Shown here: one piece after another, positions 18,280 to 28,046 of the stretch | Layout: each line of letters begins with the position of its first letter | Numbering within the stretch: the stretch's first letter is position 1 | Assembly: GCA_045110335.1 (NCBI GenBank) | Contig: JBGCGB010000054.1 | Location: 7,491 to 71,490 of the forward strand | Direction: 5' to 3' | DNA length: 64,000 nucleotides | From: CALBPI01 sp045110335 | GTDB lineage: Bacteria > Pseudomonadota > Gammaproteobacteria > Steroidobacterales > Woeseiaceae | Translations under genes and position numbers: made by a program | Notes under the pieces: generated by a model | What the model was told of the DNA's origin: nothing | The model's input: only the letters and a program-made list of their open reading frames with translations | Databases searched by the model: none

Positions 18280-18969
18280 CTATTCGGCAGCAGGTAAGAG
18301 AAATCTCTCCAGCTCAATGACTCGATCAGCACTATGAAACCAGTCGTTTAGTACCAATGAAAATTCTCCCACCGAGAACTCACCGATCTTGCAATGACGC
18401 CGCTGCTTCAAGAAATGGCAATAAGAAGCGGGTGATTCCAAAGGCTTTACAAAGCGCTGGATCGTGCAATGTGCGGTCGCAATGGGATAGCGTTGATCGA
18501 TGCTGTGCGGGAGCCCCGAATCCATAAATGATTCTCGCAGCCCATCTCTAACCTGCTGTAATTGTTGATCAAGCGCAAACCCCTGGATTAGAGCACACTG
18601 AACTGTTGCGGCAACACCACGGTATTCAATGCGGAAGGATCGGAAGCGCCGCAGGACTCGAGCGATTATTTCTACATAAGCCGCTAAATCCTCGCCGTTA
18701 AGACCAAACCCGCTGCGACATGAAACGATGGACAACACCGTCGTATGAATCTGCGCCGCCCGATAAAGATATTGCCCCGGCTCAACCGCATCGATTTGCC
18801 GACAAACATCCAGCAAGCTTTCCAATGCAGCGCCAGTTGGACGGAAAATCAACGTCAATCCAACACGATCGTCTCGCTCGCGGTCCAGCAACGCTGGATC
18901 CACTTCAACCCGACCGGCCTTAAGTTGCGGCCAATGATCCGCCCATATTTGATCGTAGACTGCCTGCAT
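18280..18969 (-). CDS. 2H phosphoesterase superfamily protein
   Basis: This 229-residue cytoplasmic protein has two H-x-T motifs, IHTTVLSI (about residue 93) and AHCTIQRF (about residue 167). They are spaced as in the 2H (2'-5' RNA ligase/cyclic phosphodiesterase) superfamily, where the two His-Thr pairs form the active site. The family acts on 2',3'-cyclic or 2'-5' phosphodiester bonds. The actual substrate is unknown. There is no obvious operon partner: the gene upstream on this strand stops 156 bp away and the receptor begins 198 bp downstream. Confidence 0.75.
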   Translation of the reverse strand: MQAVYDQIWADHWPQLKAGRVEVDPALLDRERDDRVGLTLIFRPTGAALESLLDVCRQIDAVEPGQYLYRAAQIHTTVLSIVSCRSGFGLNGEDLAAYVEIIARVLRRFRSFRIEYRGVAATVQCALIQGFALDQQLQQVRDGLRESFMDSGLPHSIDQRYPIATAHCTIQRFVKPLESPASYCHFLKQRRHCKIGEFSVGEFSLVLNDWFHSADRVIELERFLLPAAE

Positions 18970-19124
18970 CTCTATCCCGCGAAAGCTCTAGCTGAGTATA
19001 CGAGGTAATCCTGCGGGCGGTCGCATCGGGCAGAATCGCACCCATCATCAGATGCCTCGGATCGGCCAACAAAAAAACAGCTCACTTACCGAGCCATCAC
19101 CATGCAGGCACCGTCCGCTCCGGC

Positions 19125-20405
19125 TCACGCTTTTTTCTGGTAGCGCTCAACCCGCAAGTCCGCCTGGGCTTTATGGCCGGCGAAGCCCTCAAGCGCACAC
19201 AAGCGCGAGCAATACTCACCAATGGTCGCCGTCGCTTCCGGCGAAACTCTTTGGTACGTGCAGGTCTTGATGAACTTACCAACCCAAAGCCCACCGGTAT
19301 ACCGAGCCGCCAACTTCGTAGGTAGGGTGTGATTCGTACCAATGACTTTATCGCCATACGCGACATTGGTTTCCGGACCCAAAAATAATGCGCCATAGTT
19401 CGTCATGTTATTCAGAAAATAGTCGGGATCTTTCGTCATGACCTGAACGTGTTCGCTGGCGATCCGGTCTGCCTCGGACAGCATCTCTTCATCGGTATCA
19501 CACAGAATAATTTCCCCGTAGTCTCGCCAGGCCGCGCCCGCAACCTCTGCCGTCTCTAGCGTCTTGAGCTGCCGCGCTATTTCCAATTCTGTATCTCGCA
19601 CCAGCGCTTCCGACGTCGTCAACAAGATCGCCGGGGAGTTCGGCCCGTGCTCGGCTTGACCCAACAGGTCGGTCGCTGCCATCTCACCATCACAGGTGTC
19701 GTCCGCGATAATCAGAGTCTCGGTAGGTCCGGCAAACAGGTCGATACCCACTCGGCCGTAGAGTTGCCGCTTCGCCTCCGCGACATAAGCGTTACCAGGA
19801 CCGACCAGCATATCGACGGCGTCAATGGTTTCCGTCCCAAGCGCCATCGCAGATACGGCCTGCACGCCACCCAGACAATAAATTTCATCGGCGCCTGCCA
19901 TGTGCATGGCCGCGACGATCGCATCATTCGGTGCGCCATTGTGCGGCGGCGCGCAAGCGATCACACGATCAACGCCCGCAACCTTGGCGGTCAATACGCT
20001 CATATGGGCACTGGCCACCATCGGATATTTACCACCGGGCACATAGCAGCCCACGCTGTTGACCGGAATATGTTTGTGCCCCAGAAAGACACCCGGATAG
20101 GTTTCCTCCTCAACGTCCTTCATCGATGCACGCTGGATTTCCGCGAACTGGCGAATCTGGGATTGAGCAAAGCGTATATCGTCCAGCGTCTGCTCGGATA
20201 AGCGACCGATACATGCCTGAATCTGTTCGTCGCTTAGCCGAAATGCATCGGGCGCCCACTGATCAAATTTCTGGGAAAGCTCACGCACCGCCTCGTCGCC
20301 ACGGGCGCCAACGTCGGCCAGTATTCCTTCGACTGTCGCTTTCACTTGCGCGTCCAGACCTGCAGTCGTCTCTGCGCTCATGCCATTTTTCAGTTTCTTG
20401 ATCAC
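19125..20405 (-). CDS. Histidinol dehydrogenase family oxidoreductase (probably not HisD)
   Basis: The 426-residue Zn/NAD-dependent dehydrogenase conserves the family's metal ligands: the Gln and His of GQAEHGP, the Asp of AYGDKVIGTNH and a C-terminal His (EGFAGHKAQ). It also keeps the catalytic Glu-His pair in IASEHVQVM. The start is GTG, with GAGGA 7-8 bp upstream. No other his genes surround it. Paralogues of this kind oxidise other alcohols, for example sulfopropanediol (HpsN), so a catabolic role is more likely than histidine synthesis. It is divergent from an SDR gene 263 bp away, a possible partner. Confidence 0.85.
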   Translation of the reverse strand: MIKKLKNGMSAETTAGLDAQVKATVEGILADVGARGDEAVRELSQKFDQWAPDAFRLSDEQIQACIGRLSEQTLDDIRFAQSQIRQFAEIQRASMKDVEEETYPGVFLGHKHIPVNSVGCYVPGGKYPMVASAHMSVLTAKVAGVDRVIACAPPHNGAPNDAIVAAMHMAGADEIYCLGGVQAVSAMALGTETIDAVDMLVGPGNAYVAEAKRQLYGRVGIDLFAGPTETLIIADDTCDGEMAATDLLGQAEHGPNSPAILLTTSEALVRDTELEIARQLKTLETAEVAGAAWRDYGEIILCDTDEEMLSEADRIASEHVQVMTKDPDYFLNNMTNYGALFLGPETNVAYGDKVIGTNHTLPTKLAARYTGGLWVGKFIKTCTYQRVSPEATATIGEYCSRLCALEGFAGHKAQADLRVERYQKKA

Positions 20406-20668
20406 TGCTAATTCCTCAATTGGTTTTCTATTAATCTCTTGGTGATTGAACGCGTCCTGTCATTGAAGACCGGTCAGCGCCTACCCGCCATGCATTGCAG
20501 CAGATCAGTTTCTGCTTGCTATTCTTTGGTATCAATATACAGACGCTAACACGGAGCTCCATGCATCTTATCTAACAAGGTATGCGCATTTCAGTGGGTG
20601 ATTCGGCCGCTTTTGTATTCTTCATGGCCGCGAGGCAAGATGCCCTTTTATTCAAATGGTAGACGCGC

Positions 20669-21403
20669 ATGACTTACGACCTCACAGGGCACAAAGCCGT
20701 TGTCAGCGGCGCAGGACGCGGCATCGGGCGCGGATGCGCGGAAGCACTGGCCAATTCAGGTGCAGAAGTCATCGCCATTGCCAGGTCTGCTGATGATCTA
20801 GCATCACTCGCGAGTCATGCAAGCGGGCGAATCGACACCTGGCAAGGCGATGTCACGGACAGCAACATGCATCAACGCATTCGCGAATTGAACGGACTGA
20901 CGATGTTGGTCAACAACGCGGGCGCAAATCGACCACAACCCTTTCCATTGGTTGATACCGCCTCACTTGATCAGGTAATCGACTTGAATATTCGCGCAGC
21001 GTTTCTGGTATCGCAGGCAGCGACTGTCGCTATGCTGCGCAACAAGAGCGGCGGTAGCATCGTTCATATGTCATCACAGATGGGGCATGTGGGCTCACCC
21101 GATCGCAGCGTTTACTGCATGACCAAACACGCCATTGAAGGTTTGACCAAAGCTTGCGCCGTTGAGCTTGCACCCGAGCGCATTCGGGTCAACAGCGTCG
21201 CGCCAACTTTCGTGGAAACACCATTGACCAAACCCATGCTGGACGACCCGGAATTTAAGAAATTCGTATTAGGCATGATTCCAAGCGGTCGACTGGCATC
21301 CGTTGATGACATTGTTAGCGCGACGCTTTTCTTACTGTCACCTCAGGCTGGCATGGTCACCGGACACAGCCTCGTCGTCGATGGTGGCTGGACCGCCAGG
21401 TAA
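20669..21403 (+). CDS. Short-chain dehydrogenase/reductase (SDR)
   Basis: This 244-residue classical SDR has the cofactor motif GAGRGIGRG (residues 12-20), NNAG (about residue 87), the catalytic Ser region (HMSSQMG), YxxxK (YCMTKHA, about residue 150) and a C-terminal SLVVDGGW. It reduces or oxidises a small alcohol or ketone with NAD(P). Only a weak Shine-Dalgarno is present. Divergent transcription from the histidinol-dehydrogenase-family gene suggests one pathway with two alcohol dehydrogenations (inference). Confidence 0.93.
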   Translation: MTYDLTGHKAVVSGAGRGIGRGCAEALANSGAEVIAIARSADDLASLASHASGRIDTWQGDVTDSNMHQRIRELNGLTMLVNNAGANRPQPFPLVDTASLDQVIDLNIRAAFLVSQAATVAMLRNKSGGSIVHMSSQMGHVGSPDRSVYCMTKHAIEGLTKACAVELAPERIRVNSVAPTFVETPLTKPMLDDPEFKKFVLGMIPSGRLASVDDIVSATLFLLSPQAGMVTGHSLVVDGGWTAR

Positions 21404-21479
21404 AGCAAGTTCGAGACGACGGGGGAATGCCATCTGCGGGAAAAATTATCGGCATGCATAACCCCTGCAGCGCTTAGTC

Positions 21480-24400
21480 CTAATTCGGCTGCGGCAAAGC
21501 CTCAGGCCCTTTGGGCCACGTAAAACTAAACGTGGCGCCAGCACCCAGCTCAGATTCAACGTCAATCGTACCGCCGAACTGATCAACAATCCGATTAACC
21601 ATGGTTAGCCCCACACCAGTGCTTTCGTAAGCGTCTTTGGCCTGAAGTGTCTCAAACATTTCGAATATCTTGCGATGGAAACGCGGCTCGATACCGGGAC
21701 CATTGTCGGACACCGAGTACTTAAAAAAATCACCGACGTCTTCACAGCCGATCTGGATCTTCAGGTCTTCAGGATGCTCATGGAATTTACTGGCATTCGA
21801 AATCAGGTTTCCGAATACTTGCTGCAACTTAACGGCGTCAGATTCAATATCAGGGAGAGAATCCGGCAATATCAGCTGCTCATCCAGAGCCAATTGAAAA
21901 TCACTCGAGATGTGTCCGAGCATTTCACGCACATTGACGCGATCAAAGACCGGCTGCAAACCAGCAAGACGCGAATAATCCAGTACGCCCTGAATCAAAC
22001 CCTGCATTCGTTTGGTCTGCAATCCCAAGCGCCGCAAGTGTCCGCGAACGCTATCACTTTTTTCATCATGCGCTAATAAAGGCTCTATATCTTCGGCAAT
22101 AAAGTCAACGAGGTTTGACACACCTCGCAAAGGCGCCTTTAAGTCATGTGATGCAATGTAGGCGAATCGCTCAAGCTCTTCGTTGCTCTTCTGCAGCGCT
22201 ATATTCATCGACTGAAGCTCAGCCTCTTGCGCCTTTAGCATAGTGATGTCCGTGTGCACGCCAACCATACGGATAGGTTCTCCATTCGGACCCCATTCGA
22301 TGACTCGTCCACGACAGAGCACCGTCACCCAATGTCCATCGGCATGGCGGTATCTCGCATCCAGGAGATAGGGACGTTTACCCTTAGACTCTGTGTGCTC
22401 GGCAAGCTTCTTAACGGCTTTCTCAAGATCCTTTTCATGAATCAACGACTGCCATTCCGAAGGTCGATGCTCCTTGGTGGAAGGATCTATGCCAAAGGTT
22501 TCCCAGAATCGGGGGGACATGTATTCGTAGTTAGACTCGAGGTGCCAGTCCCACCAACCGTCGTTGGTTTCCTCGGTGATAAAACTGTGGATTTCAGTCT
22601 GACGTTTTAGTTCATCCCGCGCTTCGCGCGCCTCATGAATATCTCTCGCTGACCCAACCATACGAATGACACGACCATCTTCCTCGCGTACCGCGCGTCC
22701 CTGCAATTGGAACCAATGATAATCACCATCCTCCATGTTCAGGCGGCACTCGATATCGAACGGCACTTCATCTTTGAAATGCTGCTCAAATCGATTCGTT
22801 AGTGCGACACGGTCAGCGGGATGAACAATGCCAGAATCGAAAGTCAATGCCGCTGCATCGCCATTGGTAAAGCCAAGCAATGCATAAAACTCAGGCGACC
22901 AGTGCTGTTCACCAGTGACGAGATCCCAGTCCCAAATGCCGAGGTCAGAACCTTGGGTCGCCAATAAGAACGTTTTGTTTTCTTTCTTCAAGTCGTAAAC
23001 ATTGCTGACATCAATCCACGTAGATCGACTTTGGGTGATTTCCCCGTCGTCGCCGCGAACCGCATCAACGTTCAACAGCACCGGCACTGGATCACCGTTT
23101 TTCTTGAGAATGATGAGCTGTTTTGATCTTACCTGACCGGTATCCCTAAACTGGAAAAATGCCGCTCTGGCATCGGCGCGACTGTCCTCATGATACAAGT
23201 CCATAATAGGCATGCCGAGCAGCTCAGACTTCTTGTAGCCCGTCACAATCGCTAACCGGTTATTACACTTCACTAACTTGGCTGTTTCCGGATCAACCGA
23301 GCCGTACATATCCGGCGCGTTTTCATAGAGGTCTTCGTAGTCTGCTTCACGTTGCGCCAGCGCCTTGGCACCCATCGACAACTCTTCCTGCAATGACTCG
23401 CGATCCGATTCAAGAGAATTTAGGTAAGCATGATGCTCGGTTCGATCGGCGACATATAAATGCAGAACCTCGCCATCGGTCGTTTCTATTTGCTTCAGAC
23501 TAATCTCAACCGGAATTTTGGAACCATTGCGATGCTGCAGCGTGCCGGTCACATCGTACAGCTGGTCCAATTGACCTTCGCTATCCGAGTAAGCGCGCAA
23601 GACTTTCGCAAATGCATTGTCGGGATCTTCGGGGACAAGCTCCCCTAGCCGTCGGCCGATCATATCGCGCATGAAAACGCCCGACATTTCAACGAATGTG
23701 GAGTTCATGGACACAATCGTATGGTCGGGCGCGATGCCCAGAATACCAATCGGTGAGCTTTCAACAATTTCTTGATAGAGATGCTCTGCATTTCGAACCG
23801 TTTCGATACTGACAAACGACATCACCAAACCATCCGGCTCACCGCGATCATTTCGATAAGGCAAGATTTGTGCGATGTAGTGATGCCCTTCTTCTGTAAC
23901 GAGCTCTCGTTCTAGCTGTTTTTCATCCGCTAATACGCGATCCATCAGCGGTGCAAAATCGGCGCCTTCAAATACATGCGTCACGTGATCGAACGGCCGT
24001 CCAATGTCGTGGATCAACAAGTTGAACAAACTGGCCGCCGCAGGCGTGAATTTTCTGATACAACGATCAGAGTCAATAAAGATGGTGCCAACACCGGTAT
24101 TGCTGAACAGATGCTCTTCATCCATTGATAACTGATTGAGCTCAGAGATCTTGGATTGATACTCGGCGTTCACCGTATAAAGCTCTTCGTTAACCGAGTG
24201 CAACTCTTCATTCGTCGATTGGAGTTCCTCGTTGGACGCCAGCAATTCTTCGTTGGTCGATTGCAGTTCTTCGTTGGTGGTCTCTAACTCTTCGATCGTT
24301 GCTTGCAAGTGCTCCTTGGTGTTCTTGAGCTCCTCTTCGAGCACCGAAACTTGCTCAAGGTCGATGGTCTTTTCGGAAATCACCTTCAGTGGCGTATCTT

Positions 24401-26342
24401 CAGCAGGAGCGTCGACCGTGTCGGAGAAACTGACCAGAAAGTAGTCAATGTGCTGTGCTTTCTTACCAATAACCGGCGTCACCTTAAAATCGATTGGCGT
24501 CGCGCCGTCATCCGACTTGATCACAAAACGCTTGTACTCAACCGACAACCGTTCGCGCTTGGCCCGTTGAATGCAAACAGACAGCGCCGTGCACAAGCTA
24601 TCATCGAGAAAAGAACGCAAGTTATTGCTAGCTTTGCCTGGCTTGAAGGTCAACTTGAACGGCAAGTCTCCGTAGACATGCAGCAAGTCCTGAACTTCAT
24701 TCGTGAGCAGGCTAGGCGGCACATATTGCTCAAGCAATGCCTGGTAGGCGTCGTCATTCACCGTCCGCGCAGCAAGACCAGCTGATTGGCTGCGTGCGCC
24801 ATCCGGATGCACCAACACCGGAAACTCTCTTTCCTGACGTTGCTTGTCACCACCCATCGCGCCGCGCGGCAAACTACGCTCGGACTTCGTGAAAATTTTC
24901 CATTTACTATCGACTGCGTCGTAGCCGGCCTCATATTTACCCAGCGACTCGCTGGGCCCGAGGAACAGCACGCCATTCGCTTTCAAACTGAAGTAGAAAA
25001 GGCTGAGCACTTGCTTTTGCGTTTCATTATCCAGATAAATCAGGAGATTTCTGCAGGTGATCATGTCCAGTTTGGTGAATGGTGGATCGTTCATCACATT
25101 GTGGCGCGCAAAAACAACTTTGGACCGCAAAGGCGGTACAACCTTGTAAGCACCCGAGTACTTGGAGAAATACTTGCTGCGCCAGGCATCAGGCACAGAT
25201 TTTAGTTGTTCCTTTACATAGACACCCGTGGCAGCTCGACCGAGAATTTCATCATCGATATCGGTGGCAAACACCTTAAGATTGAGTTTCTTGCCCGACT
25301 TGTTGATTTCTTCCGAGAACAGGATCGCCAGGGAATAGATTTCTTCTCCGGAAGCACAGCCCGCGCTCCACACCCGGACTTCATCACCGCTATCTTTGCT
25401 CTCGACGATATTAGCGATCTGGGTCTTGAGCAGCTCGAAGGCTTCCGGATCGCGGAAGAATTCGGTGACGCCGATCAACATCTCATAATAAAGTGTAGTG
25501 ACTTCTTGAGGGTCTTCCTGAATATGCAACCAGTAATCTTCAATGGTTCTGACATTCAGCTCGGTCATTCTCCGGTCGATACGCCGATTTACCGTGGCGA
25601 TCTTGTAGCGCGCAAAGTCCACGCCATAGCGATCTTCAATCGCCTTGAAAATTCTCAGCCGTTCATGACTGCCAGCCAGCTCTTTCTTGAGAATAATTTT
25701 GGAAGGATCGGCGTCATCCGCGACGACACCGAAGATCTCGCTGGCAATCTCGTAAGGGGTACCTTCACCGTCATAGACACCGGTCGCCAGCACAGCGCTG
25801 GGCATGCCATCAAACTTCGCGCTAGATAATGACTCCACATAGACCTTGCCGCCGGCATCGAGAATGCTGCGAACACCCAGCGCACCATCGGAGCCTGTGC
25901 CCGAAAGGACCACCGCGGTGGCGCGCTCGCCTGCGTCTCTCGCCAACGAACTAAAAAACAAATCGATCGGCTTGTTGGGTACGCGCGTGCGCTCAATACT
26001 ACTTAGCCGGAGCACCGAGCCCTCAATCACGAGATTCATTCTGGGGGGCAGCAGATAAATAATGTTCGGCTGGACGTGCATGCCATCTGCTGCAGTCATC
26101 ACTTGCAACGTGGTTTTCTTCGACAGGATTTCCGGCATAAAGCTCTTGAAATCAGGGGACAGATGCTGGATGACAATAAATGCTGCACCGCAGCGATTGT
26201 TGATGCCGCCGAAGAACTTCTCAATCGACTCAAGCCCGCCCGCCGAGGCGCCGACACCGATGACCGGAAATGCTGCAGCATCGGCGGCTGCGCGCATTTC
26301 CTGATCGCTTTTCCCTGCGCTTGTCTTCATTTTTTCGTCCAT
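21480..26342 (-). CDS. CheB-CheR-PAS-histidine kinase hybrid
   Basis: This giant protein has about 1620 residues. It opens with a CheB methylesterase domain (GVGASAGGLE, IVIQHLSPD, GTGSDGALG). A CheR methyltransferase follows (AGCASGEEIYSLAI, TCRNLLIYLD). Next comes a long coiled coil of (E/S)TNEEL repeats, then about five PAS/PAC domains. The C-terminus is a kinase with HisKA (FAYIASHDLKAPLRGV) and HATPase motifs (GNLISNASKF, DNGPGI, GVGLTMV). No receiver domain is present. The start is uncertain: the ATG at 26342 is preferred, but the frame is open to a TTG at 26426. There are no other chemotaxis genes nearby, so it is probably an orphan sensor signalling to a distant partner. Confidence 0.93.
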   Translation of the reverse strand: MDEKMKTSAGKSDQEMRAAADAAAFPVIGVGASAGGLESIEKFFGGINNRCGAAFIVIQHLSPDFKSFMPEILSKKTTLQVMTAADGMHVQPNIIYLLPPRMNLVIEGSVLRLSSIERTRVPNKPIDLFFSSLARDAGERATAVVLSGTGSDGALGVRSILDAGGKVYVESLSSAKFDGMPSAVLATGVYDGEGTPYEIASEIFGVVADDADPSKIILKKELAGSHERLRIFKAIEDRYGVDFARYKIATVNRRIDRRMTELNVRTIEDYWLHIQEDPQEVTTLYYEMLIGVTEFFRDPEAFELLKTQIANIVESKDSGDEVRVWSAGCASGEEIYSLAILFSEEINKSGKKLNLKVFATDIDDEILGRAATGVYVKEQLKSVPDAWRSKYFSKYSGAYKVVPPLRSKVVFARHNVMNDPPFTKLDMITCRNLLIYLDNETQKQVLSLFYFSLKANGVLFLGPSESLGKYEAGYDAVDSKWKIFTKSERSLPRGAMGGDKQRQEREFPVLVHPDGARSQSAGLAARTVNDDAYQALLEQYVPPSLLTNEVQDLLHVYGDLPFKLTFKPGKASNNLRSFLDDSLCTALSVCIQRAKRERLSVEYKRFVIKSDDGATPIDFKVTPVIGKKAQHIDYFLVSFSDTVDAPAEDTPLKVISEKTIDLEQVSVLEEELKNTKEHLQATIEELETTNEELQSTNEELLASNEELQSTNEELHSVNEELYTVNAEYQSKISELNQLSMDEEHLFSNTGVGTIFIDSDRCIRKFTPAAASLFNLLIHDIGRPFDHVTHVFEGADFAPLMDRVLADEKQLERELVTEEGHHYIAQILPYRNDRGEPDGLVMSFVSIETVRNAEHLYQEIVESSPIGILGIAPDHTIVSMNSTFVEMSGVFMRDMIGRRLGELVPEDPDNAFAKVLRAYSDSEGQLDQLYDVTGTLQHRNGSKIPVEISLKQIETTDGEVLHLYVADRTEHHAYLNSLESDRESLQEELSMGAKALAQREADYEDLYENAPDMYGSVDPETAKLVKCNNRLAIVTGYKKSELLGMPIMDLYHEDSRADARAAFFQFRDTGQVRSKQLIILKKNGDPVPVLLNVDAVRGDDGEITQSRSTWIDVSNVYDLKKENKTFLLATQGSDLGIWDWDLVTGEQHWSPEFYALLGFTNGDAAALTFDSGIVHPADRVALTNRFEQHFKDEVPFDIECRLNMEDGDYHWFQLQGRAVREEDGRVIRMVGSARDIHEAREARDELKRQTEIHSFITEETNDGWWDWHLESNYEYMSPRFWETFGIDPSTKEHRPSEWQSLIHEKDLEKAVKKLAEHTESKGKRPYLLDARYRHADGHWVTVLCRGRVIEWGPNGEPIRMVGVHTDITMLKAQEAELQSMNIALQKSNEELERFAYIASHDLKAPLRGVSNLVDFIAEDIEPLLAHDEKSDSVRGHLRRLGLQTKRMQGLIQGVLDYSRLAGLQPVFDRVNVREMLGHISSDFQLALDEQLILPDSLPDIESDAVKLQQVFGNLISNASKFHEHPEDLKIQIGCEDVGDFFKYSVSDNGPGIEPRFHRKIFEMFETLQAKDAYESTGVGLTMVNRIVDQFGGTIDVESELGAGATFSFTWPKGPEALPQPN

Positions 26343-26607
26343 GACTGTCTCTGTTATCGCTGGCGCTTGCGAATAGCTAAAGTTGCCCTGCAGCTCAACG
26401 ATAATCGCGTTATGGTAAGGCGTCAATTCGCTTGAATATCCTCGGCTTGCCGTTACCCGTCAACTTCTTTTGAATCCATCCAAAACCAGTTGTTGTCGAA
26501 CTTCCAGACCGGTAGATTAAGTCCAAGCACCAAAGAAGTCCGCCCCTTTGCCTCGTTAGCGGCAGCTGTGCGCTTCGCTACAGTTTTGCGCCCTGGGGGG
26601 GAATCGC

Positions 26608-27945
26608 ATGCCAACAAACAAGATGGCCGAGACGACGAACTATCGCATGATCGTTTTGTGTCTTTTGACGTTGGCTTATATCTTCAGCTTTATTGATCGC
26701 CAAATTCTCGGCGCGCTGTCTCCCAGCATTAAAGCCGACCTCGGCTTCGAAGATTGGCAACTGGGGCTACTCAAGGGGTTCGGATTTGCCCTGCTTTATA
26801 CGACCGTCGGCATCCCCATTGCCTGGCTAGCGGACCGCTATAGCCGCGCCAAGATCATCACTTTTTCTGTGGCGGTATGGAGCGGCTTCACCGCACTAAC
26901 CGGCATGGCCAACAGTTTCGTCACGATGCTACTCGCACGCACTGGTGTCGGCATTGGCGAGGCCGGCGGATCGCCGCCGTCGCACTCAATCCTGTCTGAC
27001 CTCTACCCCAAAGAACAGCGCGCCAGCGCACTCGGGTTTTACTCTTTGGGTATACCTATTGGTATCGCCTTCTCATACATCCTGGCAGGCATGCTCGTCG
27101 AGACCCTGGGCTGGCGAGGCACACTTATCGCGCTGGGCATCGCCGGTGTCGTGCTGGCGGCCATCATCGGGCTAGTCGTTCGCGAACCCAAACGCGGGCA
27201 AATGGAAGGCGACAACATCAAACTGGAGCCCGCCTCAATTGGTGAGTCCATCAGCACGCTTGCGAAAATCCCGAGCTGGTGGGCCATGTGCATGGGGATC
27301 GCCTGGGTAAGCTTTGGCGGCTACGCGGTATCGAATTGGGGCGTCGACTACATCGTCCGTTTTATGCCTGAATTCGCGCCAGGCGCAGGCAATGGAAAAT
27401 TTCGTTGGCTCATGCTCATGATGGGTTTGATTCATCTAATCGGTTATGGCGCGGGCACCTATTTTGGTGCCGTGATCACCGAAAAGCTGGCTCGAAAGAA
27501 CATTGGAGCATACGGTTGGATGCCTGGTTACGCTTTGGTCATCGGTGTACCGGCACTCATTGCCGCCTACTGGGTCAGCAACATTTATCTGCACCTCGGT
27601 CTCGTCACCGTTTATTTGATCGCCGCAGGCGTTTATCTCGGGCCAAGTTTCGCCGCCGCTCAGACACTAGCGCCAATCAATATGCGAGCCATGTCGACAG
27701 CACTGTTTTTCTTGATTCTCAATCTCATCGCGTTGGGCGGTGGCCCCTCTTATATCGGCATCATGAGCTCGATACTGACCGAGCAGCATGGCGAGGTCCA
27801 CGCGCTTAGATTAGCGATCACGTCGCTTGTTGTTCCTTATATTATTTCCGTCATTGCGTTTCTTTGGGCCGCCAAGACATTACCGAAAGACTGGGCACTT
27901 GCTGAGCAGCGCAATGATTCGCTAGCGGAGAATAAGCGACCCTGA
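26608..27945 (+). CDS. MFS transporter
   Basis: The 445-residue, 12-segment transporter has the MFS loop motif WLADRYSRAK between helices 2 and 3, and GIGEAGGSPPSHSILSDL. This is the pattern of the spinster-like/anion-type MFS proteins common in proteobacterial catabolic loci. A run of seven G (26595-26601) lies 6 bp before the ATG. It is followed 101 bp later by a gamma-glutamyltransferase-family gene on the same strand. The substrate is unknown. Confidence 0.93.
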   Translation: MPTNKMAETTNYRMIVLCLLTLAYIFSFIDRQILGALSPSIKADLGFEDWQLGLLKGFGFALLYTTVGIPIAWLADRYSRAKIITFSVAVWSGFTALTGMANSFVTMLLARTGVGIGEAGGSPPSHSILSDLYPKEQRASALGFYSLGIPIGIAFSYILAGMLVETLGWRGTLIALGIAGVVLAAIIGLVVREPKRGQMEGDNIKLEPASIGESISTLAKIPSWWAMCMGIAWVSFGGYAVSNWGVDYIVRFMPEFAPGAGNGKFRWLMLMMGLIHLIGYGAGTYFGAVITEKLARKNIGAYGWMPGYALVIGVPALIAAYWVSNIYLHLGLVTVYLIAAGVYLGPSFAAAQTLAPINMRAMSTALFFLILNLIALGGGPSYIGIMSSILTEQHGEVHALRLAITSLVVPYIISVIAFLWAAKTLPKDWALAEQRNDSLAENKRP

Positions 27946-28046
27946 AGAACCAAACTGGCGTCATGATCATCCAACTAGCTAGCCCACCATGACGACGCGC
28001 CGAGCTTGGTCTATGATCAACGCAGTTTCTTCGCTTAGGTACTGCC

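Noticed and set aside
19125..20405. Naming the histidinol-dehydrogenase-family gene hisD
   Set aside because: The motifs fit the whole family, and there is no other histidine gene in the window.
27955..28000. Imperfect hairpin (CGTCATG...CATGACG) after the MFS gene as a terminator
   Set aside because: The stem is only 7 bp with a loop of about 24 nt and no T-tract.
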